32,067 nt of DNA, taken from the NCBI GenBank assembly GCA_003022365.1, contig PXOU01000018.1:139964-172030 (forward strand). The letters are read 5' to 3'. A program made the translations under genes and the position numbers. The notes beneath the pieces were generated by a model. That model did not search any database. It saw only the letters and a list, made by a program, of their open reading frames with translations, and was not told the DNA's origin. Each line of letters starts with the position of its first letter. Position 1 is the stretch's first letter. Of this stretch, positions 16,444 to 22,689 are shown in pieces. This DNA is from Candidatus Saccharibacteria bacterium QS_5_54_17. GTDB lineage: Bacteria; Patescibacteriota; Saccharimonadia; QS-5-54-17.

Positions 16444-16500
16444 AACCTCGGCAGCCTATTAAGCCCTATATCAGAGCAGCTGCTGTCTTTGGTGTAACCA
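16444..16500 (-). ncRNA. L10 leader (ribosomal protein autoregulatory RNA)
   Basis: The minus-strand leader starts near 16500 and reads ACCAAAGACAGCAGC, then after about 20 bases GCTGCCGAGGT. These are the two conserved halves of the L10 leader known from many bacteria. GCAGC and GCTGC pair across an internal segment. A second hairpin (GTTGGTT...AACCAAC) lies between this and the attenuator at 16353. Known mechanism: L10-L12 binding favours the terminator and lowers rplJL expression. Confidence 0.8.
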
Positions 16501-16506
16501 TAGCCT

Positions 16507-16535
16507 ATCCTACGCGGTTGCGCCGGATATGTCAA
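16507..16535 (-). promoter_or_regulatory. rplJL promoter
   Basis: A consensus TTGACA (16535-16530) and TAGGAT (16512-16507) are spaced by exactly 17 bases. The predicted start near 16500 puts the L10 leader motif at the very 5' end of the RNA. Confidence 0.8.
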
Positions 16536-16559
16536 TCGCAAGGTGGGTGAGGGGCGGTA

Positions 16560-16589
16560 TTGACAATCCGGGGACGGGACAACTAGCTT
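16560..16589 (+). promoter_or_regulatory. Divergent promoter for the structured leader and the 425-residue gene
   Basis: TTGACA at 16560-16565 on the plus strand and TAGCTT at 16584-16589 are spaced 18 bases apart. A start near 16596 would begin the RNA about 9 bases before the first stem of the leader. The two TTGACA boxes of the divergent promoters are only 24 bases apart. Confidence 0.5.
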
Positions 16590-16604
16590 CTAGTCCATGA
16601 GGAA

Positions 16605-16750
16605 TCAACCCATCATATTACCCGTCCACGGCAGCCAGGTCCGGAACTTCGGACTGTTGCTTATTGTGGATAAGGTGATGGGTTGAAGCCTGAGCAAAAG
16701 TTAATAAATTACTCCTCCGGGCTTCAACCAAAACGAAGTCCGGATTTTTT
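16605..16750 (+). promoter_or_regulatory. Riboswitch-like structured leader with mutually exclusive antiterminator and terminator
   Basis: Three pairings can be read directly. P1: TCAACCCATCA (16605-16615) with TGATGGGTTGA (16676-16686), 11 perfect pairs. Antiterminator: GGTTGAAGCC (16681-16690) with GGCTTCAACC (16720-16729), 10 perfect pairs. Terminator: TCCGGGCTTC (16716-16725) with GAAGTCCGGA (16735-16744), 10 pairs with one G-U, then six T. P1 and the antiterminator share 16681-16686; antiterminator and terminator share 16720-16725. Formation of P1 would therefore release the terminator. P1 closes a 60-base domain with inner helices TCCAC/GTGGA (16625-16629/16666-16670) and GTCCG/CGGAC (16639-16643/16650-16654). 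I do not recognise the class; it lacks T-box, TPP, SAM or purine signatures. Confidence 0.75.
16716..16750 (+). terminator. Intrinsic terminator in the 5' leader
   Basis: TCCGGGCTTC, loop AACCAAAAC, GAAGTCCGGA, then TTTTTT. It ends 21 bases before the start codon of the downstream gene, with the ribosome-binding site GGAGGAGG just beyond it. Termination here would remove the whole message. Confidence 0.85.
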
Positions 16751-16771
16751 ATGTGAGCGGAGGAGGACAAT

Positions 16772-18049
16772 ATGAGTGCCAATCAAGAAGCGCCTCACTC
16801 AAGTGGAGCAAACCCACTTATGGATTTCGAAGCGCAATCCTACGAGCAACCGCCCAGCAATTACGCCTTTGAGATCACCGTCGATGAAGACATCTCCTTG
16901 AACGAGCTGGCTGAAAAAACCGCCCAAGCTTCGGTGCTGCGGTCAGCTCATGTCGGCAACCAATATAGCTCTAATGTCGCCGTTTTCGAGCATGGACTCC
17001 CCACGGTGCTCTACGACCGCACCATCGCTCCCAGCAACGGACCCGGAACCGACCGGAACTATCGGCCCGAGGTTCTCATCCGGGCCCGCGAGTCCCACCC
17101 GCTCCTGGAGCGGGAAGAGCACCCCTACCGGATGGCCACGCATCTGGAAATCGAACAGATGCCCGAAAATTTGGACGAACGGGTGCGGCAACAGGCAGGC
17201 AAGTATGCGGTCGACTTACACCTTAATTCGCTGCGGGAGGTATTCCCCCACACTCCCAGCCAAACGCACAGCCATTACCTACAACGCCACCAGGCGGTGA
17301 CCGCTGAAATGCTTGACATATTAGGAGGCGATGAGGACTTTTTAAATTCCCTTAATAGAAGAGTATCGCCCCAAGGAACCGTCAGTAAATTGCCCGAACA
17401 CGCTGATCCCGCTCGATGCGTGGAAAACTACGGCTGGTTCGGTATAGACTCCGATGAATCCGGTGTGATTATCCCCAACCAATTCAACGTATTACAATAC
17501 GGCGTTGTTGAGGCCCTGGAAACCCAGGCGGCGGACGTCTACCATCTATCCGGTCCGGATATGATCAAGTACGCCCAGCAGCAAGAATTACAACATACGC
17601 TGCAACAATTCTACGCACGTATCAAACAGCAAGCTTCTTTCGCCGACCAATTACCCGAAACGCTTCGCTTCCACGTGGTGCCGACCGCCCATTTTAAATT
17701 TGTGGTGCCCGGGAGCCAGCAGCCGGAACTGGATGAACTGATGCAGGTCTGTGCTTGGATGGAACAAAGCAGACAACGGCTGCAGCAAACCCGGGATTCC
17801 GGGGAAAAGACCGGGCTCAAATCTGATTTGGAACATATGCATCAACAACGGGATAAACTACTGGAGAACTTAGGCGAATTATTCACTGATGTCACCGACA
17901 AAAATCGCCTTTCCCATTACGACTCGACTGCCTTGGGCGGAGAGGGCGTCTATATTCACCCGGACACGGGACATATGAGCGCTCGCCAGGCAGCGCAATT
18001 GTACAAAGAGTTGCATAAAAGGTATAAAAAAATCACCAAGGATTCATAA
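16772..18049 (+). CDS. Hypothetical protein, 425 residues, no family recognised
   Basis: A soluble, acidic-looking protein with no signal peptide or membrane segment. The start is secure: GGAGGAGG lies seven bases before the ATG. Residues 1-30 look disordered. The next region (YAFEITVDEDISLNELAEKT, SSNVAVFEHGLPTVLYDRTI, YRPEVLIRARESHP) looks like an alpha/beta fold. The middle contains YGWFGIDSDESGVIIPNQFN. A helical stretch, probably a coiled coil, covers about 325-375 (MEQSRQRLQQTRDSG, LEHMHQQRDKLLENL). The tail HPDTGHMSARQAAQLYKEL is helical and basic at its end. The gene is followed after 16 bases by a VanX-like dipeptidase, which points to a cell-wall peptide or amino-acid role (inference). 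No catalytic motif is recognised. Confidence 0.85.
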   Translation: MSANQEAPHSSGANPLMDFEAQSYEQPPSNYAFEITVDEDISLNELAEKTAQASVLRSAHVGNQYSSNVAVFEHGLPTVLYDRTIAPSNGPGTDRNYRPEVLIRARESHPLLEREEHPYRMATHLEIEQMPENLDERVRQQAGKYAVDLHLNSLREVFPHTPSQTHSHYLQRHQAVTAEMLDILGGDEDFLNSLNRRVSPQGTVSKLPEHADPARCVENYGWFGIDSDESGVIIPNQFNVLQYGVVEALETQAADVYHLSGPDMIKYAQQQELQHTLQQFYARIKQQASFADQLPETLRFHVVPTAHFKFVVPGSQQPELDELMQVCAWMEQSRQRLQQTRDSGEKTGLKSDLEHMHQQRDKLLENLGELFTDVTDKNRLSHYDSTALGGEGVYIHPDTGHMSARQAAQLYKELHKRYKKITKDS

Positions 18050-18065
18050 CAAGGAAAGGTTTTCT

Positions 18066-18833
18066 ATGCCCGGGTTCCAAAAACGTTTTATCCACAGCTT
18101 CGATGAATTGGCACAAATTCCGATCTCCCAGCGGCACCACTATTACCTGGCACGGCCGTTGTTGGCATCTAAGACAGACTTTACCCATCAGGACGAACCG
18201 CTGGTTATGCGCGGTGAGATCGAATCCGCCGGCATTGTCTGTCAACCATTTTGGGAGGAGGACCAACTTGATGCTGAAGGGGAAGAAACGCGCCGCTACC
18301 AAGAGCACCACCCCGAATTTGACCTGGCGTTACGGAAAACGGCCTTTCAGCGTTTATTGGCAGCCCGGGACAACTTGCCCGAGGCTTATCGAATCATATT
18401 AAAGGCTTCGGTCCGTCCCGTGGAGGTACAGAAAAACCTGTTTCAGAAAGAATTGGAAAACATCCATGCCCAGAACCCTGACATGACGAAAACCCAAGTC
18501 TACGAATACACCCTGCAATTCGTGACCGACCCTGAGGTAAATACACCGCCGCATAGTAGCGGCGGCACCATAGATATCACCTTGCTTGAGACCACCTCAA
18601 ACCAACAAATTGACATGGGAAGCCCCATCAACATGGCCGGGGACGCCTCATGGACGGACTGCACGGACGGCTTAACGGATGAGCAAGCGGCGAACCGGCA
18701 ACTCCTCACCCGTACTATGCTGGAAGCCGGATTTGCCAACTTGCCGTCCGAGTGGTGGCATTATAGCTACGGCGATCAACGCTGGGCAGTCTTCTATGAC
18801 CAGGATCCGCTCTATGAGCGAGCCGAATTATAA
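18066..18833 (+). CDS. D-alanyl-D-alanine dipeptidase (VanX/DdpX-like, peptidase M15 family)
   Basis: A 255-residue cytoplasmic zinc dipeptidase candidate. The M15/VanX zinc site is complete: His163 and Asp170 in PPHSSGGTIDIT (HxxGxxxD), then the catalytic Glu229 and zinc ligand His232 in SEWWHYSYG. Arg117 in SVRPVEVQ sits where VanX has the substrate- and transition-state-binding Arg. No signal peptide is visible, so it would act inside the cell on free D-Ala-D-Ala. AAGGAAAGG precedes the ATG by a normal distance. It is probably co-transcribed with the upstream unknown gene under the structured leader. No vanA-type ligase or vanH is adjacent, so a resistance role is not supported; D-Ala recycling is more likely. 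Confidence 0.85.
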   Translation: MPGFQKRFIHSFDELAQIPISQRHHYYLARPLLASKTDFTHQDEPLVMRGEIESAGIVCQPFWEEDQLDAEGEETRRYQEHHPEFDLALRKTAFQRLLAARDNLPEAYRIILKASVRPVEVQKNLFQKELENIHAQNPDMTKTQVYEYTLQFVTDPEVNTPPHSSGGTIDITLLETTSNQQIDMGSPINMAGDASWTDCTDGLTDEQAANRQLLTRTMLEAGFANLPSEWWHYSYGDQRWAVFYDQDPLYERAEL

Positions 18834-18843
18834 CCGCCCAATC

Positions 18844-20649
18844 CTATTCCTCGATTAATATATCTTCCTCACTCAACCCCAGCTGCCGGGCTTTTGCTTG
18901 GATGCGCCGGAGTTGTTGCTCCCGGCTGATGGCCGGATCGTCATCAGTTTGATTAACGAAAATCATCAGTTCCCCGATCTTGGGGTGCACGGAGCTGATT
19001 TTCTCATGCATGGCATTGGCGATGCGCCGATAACTGGGGTGTCCGGCCGGTTGTGTGCGGAGTTCGATCAGATGGAAGGCCGCCCGGGCGTTGACTTCCA
19101 TTTTCCAGCGCATTTTATCACCCATAAGCGTGGCGTACTGGGCTTCCTGCTCATATCCGGCGTCCATCAATTGCCCGTAGAGTTCCCGGCGGGCGTCCAA
19201 TGCCGCTTGATAGGTTTCCGCCATCCCGGCGGCTTGAATGTCTTCGGGGATGTCATGGCCGAGCATGGGAGATAAATTTTGCCACTCCATACCGTCCACC
19301 ATGCGATGGCGATGGAGATCACGGAAGGCGCCGTAATCACACACCACATCGAACACATAACCGGCATGCTCGAAGGCGCGCCCGGGCTTATGCCGGCGAT
19401 TGCCACGTTCTCCGGCATACACGTCCAGGACCGCGGCTTGTTCTTCCTCGCTCCATTCGGATACTTGTCGGGCGATATCTTCCAGTGACAATCCAGCGGG
19501 AGCATGGGTGTAGAGTAAATAGGGCACCATGTCGTGCTCATTGGCGGGATAATAGTCCACCATATCAACTGTATTGGCGGTTTCTTGCTGTTCATATGAT
19601 CGTAAAGCCGCCCGGCCCAGCTGCCGCATGGCCTGCCGGCTGTGGCGGCGATGGTCGGTTATCGCCTCGCCCCGGTTTTCCATATCGGTCCGCTCAAAGA
19701 ATATGGCCGAGGTCTTGCGTACTTCCTCCAGTATTTGATCGCCGGCTTCCTGCATCTCAGGCAGATCGTGCGAGCGCAACTGCATAATCAAATTATCGAT
19801 CGACTGGGCCGGCGAGGAAATGCCGACCGTGGCAGTGGTGGCGACCGGCAATAGGCTCCGCGCCGCGTCACAAGCCTTACCGCGTATGGCCATCCACCAG
19901 GCGTTGTCGCGTTCCGCCTCCGGCGTGTCGCTTTGGGCGGCATAATAATCGTACATGGCTCTGACGATGTCCGAATAGGAGTCAAACAAATCGTCCATGG
20001 TCTCCTCATAGCTGTCACGTAATTCTTCCGGTAGATGATCGGGGGTATGGTAACGATATTTCCCGTCCACTTTCTGGTCGAAATAGATATACCGGGTGGA
20101 CTGCTCAAGATAGGCGCCGATACGCGGCCATTCCAACTGTTTGGTCAACAGATTGGAGGCATTTTCTACCACCACCGGTAACCCACCGTGTAGTTGAGCT
20201 ACCGAGTCATCGCCGTATTGGGTCACCACCCGGCGGAGTACATCTTCTTCTTTGCCTTCTTGGAGGCTAAACTCTTTCAGAATCAGGTTCCGCATATCAT
20301 GAGGACAGCGGCTCAAACGTGCCATCGCCGCCGCCACAATAACCGGGTTAATATTTTCGGGATAAAAGGTATATACATCCCCCTGCGTATCCGTCACCAC
20401 TTGCTGTAAATAGTGTTCGCCTTCCGGGGTACGGATAAGTTCGCCGGTTTCGCTGTCCCGGCCGATATAATCATTCAGCGATTCGAAGACGCCGCGGTTT
20501 TCCGCCTCTTGATAACGCTGGGTTACCGCTTCTAATGCTCGGGGGTCATTGACTTCTTGGCGGTCTTGAATTTCTTCGGGGTCGTTGACTTCGTTAGTAG
20601 CGACTTCGTTGGTCGCGACTTCATTGATAGCCAGATGTTCTCCACGCAT
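18844..20649 (-). CDS. ThyX-like (FAD-dependent thymidylate synthase family) protein with two ThyX repeats
   Basis: A 601-residue protein in which the ThyX fold occurs twice. The first half has YGDDSVAQLHGG (145-156), WPRIGAYLEQSTRY (174-187) and AARSLLPVATTATVG (262-276). The second has LHRHRM (445-450), NARAAFHLIELRTQ (520-533) and HEKISSVHPKIGELM. The ThyX motif RHRxxSxNxxSxR is incomplete in both: the first keeps the last Ser and Arg but has WPR for RHR; the second keeps RHR but lacks the Ser/Asn pattern. Single-domain ThyX has about 220-250 residues. The N-terminus carries a NEVATNEVATNEV tandem repeat, translated since AAGGAGG precedes the ATG. It lies after tmk and dcd on the same strand, supporting a dTMP role, though activity is unproven. 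Confidence 0.85.
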   Translation of the reverse strand: MRGEHLAINEVATNEVATNEVNDPEEIQDRQEVNDPRALEAVTQRYQEAENRGVFESLNDYIGRDSETGELIRTPEGEHYLQQVVTDTQGDVYTFYPENINPVIVAAAMARLSRCPHDMRNLILKEFSLQEGKEEDVLRRVVTQYGDDSVAQLHGGLPVVVENASNLLTKQLEWPRIGAYLEQSTRYIYFDQKVDGKYRYHTPDHLPEELRDSYEETMDDLFDSYSDIVRAMYDYYAAQSDTPEAERDNAWWMAIRGKACDAARSLLPVATTATVGISSPAQSIDNLIMQLRSHDLPEMQEAGDQILEEVRKTSAIFFERTDMENRGEAITDHRRHSRQAMRQLGRAALRSYEQQETANTVDMVDYYPANEHDMVPYLLYTHAPAGLSLEDIARQVSEWSEEEQAAVLDVYAGERGNRRHKPGRAFEHAGYVFDVVCDYGAFRDLHRHRMVDGMEWQNLSPMLGHDIPEDIQAAGMAETYQAALDARRELYGQLMDAGYEQEAQYATLMGDKMRWKMEVNARAAFHLIELRTQPAGHPSYRRIANAMHEKISSVHPKIGELMIFVNQTDDDPAISREQQLRRIQAKARQLGLSEEDILIEE

Positions 20650-20706
20650 ATACGCCTCCTTATCTTGCCAATATCTCGAACGTCTCCCACAACATATTAT
20701 ATCCCA

Positions 20707-21474
20707 TCAGGTTGCCCCGAAACTACCGGGTGCCGGGTTATACTTTCGCCTAGCTTGGGCGTGTATTGCTTGGGCAGTCTCTTGGTATGTCTCGGCGACA
20801 TAATCGCCCCGGCCACCTATAATCCCGGAGATGAAAGCTTGCACCCGCTGATGAACTTCCTCCCGAGTCCCTTCCCCATCGATTAACCCGGCCCGTCCCT
20901 CTGCTGCCTCGAGATACCCCGCTCGTACCCGGGCGTGGAAATGGCTATCTTGACTTTGGAAGTAGTCGTCATCCCCGCGTTCTTGGAGGCGTTCCTGCTG
21001 CTTCTCCCGGGAAGTCATCAAGAAGACGGTCATATCGGGTTCTAATTTGTGTTTTAAGGGAGCAGTGATCTGCTCGAAAACATCGGCGTCGACGCCTTCA
21101 CCCCATACCTGGTAGGCGTATGACGACCAATGATTGCGATCAGATACCACCCATTTGCCCTGCTTTAGTTCTGCTTCGATAACCTCCAGCGTCTGGGTCC
21201 GGGCGGCATTGAAGAGATATAAATTGGCAAGCGGGCTCCGCGGCAGATTATCATCTTTTAAAATACCGCGAATCTGTTCTCCGATCGGGCTGCCGCCGGG
21301 TTCGCGGATGTCCGAACGGGCCACGATGTTCCGGGCGGCCAAGGCGTCGACCAGCCAATCCACTTGGGTACTTTTGCCGACCGCTTCTGGCCCTTCGATC
21401 ACAATGTATTTGCCTCGGCCGACTTCCGCCTCCGATTCAGGAGCAGCGGGCGGGGGATGTTCATTATCAGCCAT
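20707..21474 (-). CDS. tmk: Thymidylate kinase
   Basis: A 255-residue P-loop kinase that converts dTMP to dTDP. The P-loop is GPEAVGKST at 28-36. The TMP-kinase signature REPGGSPIGEQIR lies at 57-69, and the DR(Y/H)xxSxxAYQ motif reads SDRNHWSSYAYQ at 111-122. The LID region contains REKQQERLQERG. It is somewhat longer than the usual 205-215 residues, through an N-terminal Pro/Glu-rich stretch of about 18 residues and a C-terminal tail. It overlaps dcd by 8 bases, with the ribosome-binding site GAGG inside dcd, so translation is coupled. Another candidate promoter with TATAAT (20696-20701) lies just downstream, before the ThyX-like gene. Confidence 0.93.
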   Translation of the reverse strand: MADNEHPPPAAPESEAEVGRGKYIVIEGPEAVGKSTQVDWLVDALAARNIVARSDIREPGGSPIGEQIRGILKDDNLPRSPLANLYLFNAARTQTLEVIEAELKQGKWVVSDRNHWSSYAYQVWGEGVDADVFEQITAPLKHKLEPDMTVFLMTSREKQQERLQERGDDDYFQSQDSHFHARVRAGYLEAAEGRAGLIDGEGTREEVHQRVQAFISGIIGGRGDYVAETYQETAQAIHAQARRKYNPAPGSFGAT

Positions 21475-22258
21475 TGTTTTCCTCTTCTTGAGGAATCAAT
21501 GGGGGGAGTGGTCGTATTTCATCCGTATAGGCACGGGGCAGCATCATATCCGGAGTCCACTTCTGCACTTCGTCGGCTAAGGTGCTGCTTTGATAATATT
21601 TCCCCTCCTGCCCGTAATCGGCTTGGGTTTGCCCGCTACGCAAGAAAACGATCTGGGCGATGCGAACACCGACCGGCAAGGGGGTCATTTCGTGATTGTC
21701 GTTCTGGATCTCCATGGTCCATCTGCCCTTGTAACCGGGGTCACCCCAGCCTGCATCCTTGCAGACGACGATGCCGTTGCGGCCGGTCGTGGAACGAGCC
21801 AGCATTTGGGTGGTGCCGGGCGGATTTATGCCGATAAACTCATAGGTATGGGCCAATATACGCTCGTGGGGTTGCAACAAAATAACCGGATGCTCAGGGG
21901 GAATATTGGCAAACGGCTCCAGGCCGCGTTTCTGGCAGATCTCTTGGTGCGGCTCGGCACGCTTGGCTTGGTATTCGAAATAACGCGCCACGTCATCAGG
22001 ATCATAGGGATTGTATACCGGCTTGTTCTGCAACCGATCGGTAGTGAAAAAATATTCTCCCAGGCGAACATCATAGCTGGTGCCGCTGAGATTTGCTTCC
22101 TCAAAGGGGTAGATCCGGATATGACCCTGCCCTAGCGCTTCTTTGATCTGCCGATCGCTATATACACCATTCCCCGCCAACTGTACCGGGTCATAGTCAG
22201 CACCCTCTTCTACCCGTAAGGAAATATCGGAATCTATATGTTGGGAGTCCTCATCCAT
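21467..22258 (-). CDS. dcd: dCTP deaminase / dUTPase-family protein
   Basis: A 263-residue trimeric dUTPase-fold enzyme expected to deaminate dCTP to dUTP. The signature SYDVRLGEYFF is at about 61-71, ARSTTGRNGI at 154-163 and AGWGDPGYKGRWTMEI at 169-184, with Glu183 at the position of the catalytic Glu. The C-terminus YGQEGKYYQSS resembles the flexible lid. It is longer than E. coli Dcd (193 residues) through an N-terminal region of about 30 residues and an insertion near 75-125 (NPYDPDDVARYFEYQ...). No separate dUTPase is seen in the window, so a bifunctional dCTP deaminase/dUTPase is possible but not shown. AAGGAC precedes the ATG. Confidence 0.9.
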   Translation of the reverse strand: MDEDSQHIDSDISLRVEEGADYDPVQLAGNGVYSDRQIKEALGQGHIRIYPFEEANLSGTSYDVRLGEYFFTTDRLQNKPVYNPYDPDDVARYFEYQAKRAEPHQEICQKRGLEPFANIPPEHPVILLQPHERILAHTYEFIGINPPGTTQMLARSTTGRNGIVVCKDAGWGDPGYKGRWTMEIQNDNHEMTPLPVGVRIAQIVFLRSGQTQADYGQEGKYYQSSTLADEVQKWTPDMMLPRAYTDEIRPLPPLIPQEEENNG

Positions 22259-22289
22259 GCCACGTCCTTATACTGCGTCCTTGGATTTT

Positions 22290-22318
22290 AGTATCTCAAC
22301 TCAACTATAGCCAGGCAA
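22290..22318 (-). promoter_or_regulatory. Possible promoter of dcd-tmk-thyX-like operon
   Basis: TTGCCT (22318-22313) and GATACT (22295-22290) are spaced by 17 bases on the minus strand. The predicted start near 22283 leaves a leader of about 25 bases with the ribosome-binding site. It lies immediately outside composite repeat copy 2. Confidence 0.4.
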
Positions 22319-22324
22319 GTATCC

Positions 22325-22637
22325 CGTATAGTCTCCCGGCTTATTGAACACCTCAGATGCAGTAAACAACAAGGAGGTGTTCACGGGCGTAGAACCCGGA
22401 ATCATTATCAAAACCCTGCAATTAAAACCGGACGAAATGTCATTTCTGAATATGTCATCCTGAACTTGTTTCAGGATCTGTTTTAGAGCCGATTCCGAAC
22501 CAAGTTCGCAGTGACATCCGAAACTGATCCCGGATCGGGGTCCGGGATGACAATTGGATCGGGATCCGGGCTTATTGAATACCTCCCCCGTGAGTAAACA
22601 GCCAGGAGGTGTTCAATAAGTTTTTGTTACATTAAGG
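22325..22637 (+). repeat. Composite intergenic repeat, copy 2
   Basis: It occupies the gap between dcd and rplA. The left unit CGTATAGTCTCCCGGC is at 22325-22340, and the right unit, AGGAGGTGTTCAATAAG running on to ACATTAAGG, ends at 22637. The interior has CTTATTGAACACCTC...GAGGTGTTCA (22340 to about 22384) and the palindrome ATCCTGAA-CTTGT-TTCAGGAT at 22457-22477, then GATCCCGGATCGGGGTCC units near 22526. A long hairpin, CTTATTGAATACCTCC (22571-22586) with GGAGGTGTTCAATAAG (22605-22620), has 16 pairs with one G-U in plus-strand RNA. The remainder at 22638-22689 contains no gene. Confidence 0.75.
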
Positions 22638-22689
22638 CAACCCGTGAGCTAGCTAGTGGCGCTACACGTACGTCTTTAACTGGCTAAAT

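Noticed and set aside
16605-16750. T-box leader or a tRNA-like element
   Set aside because: There is no T-box sequence (AGGGTGG...), no specifier-loop hairpin and no synthetase or amino-acid biosynthesis gene downstream. The domain cannot be folded as a cloverleaf.
18066-18833. Vancomycin-resistance cluster
   Set aside because: Only a VanX-like dipeptidase is present. No D-Ala-D-Lac ligase, VanH or VanRS pair is seen; the orphan kinase 6 kb away has no regulator and no similarity in its context.
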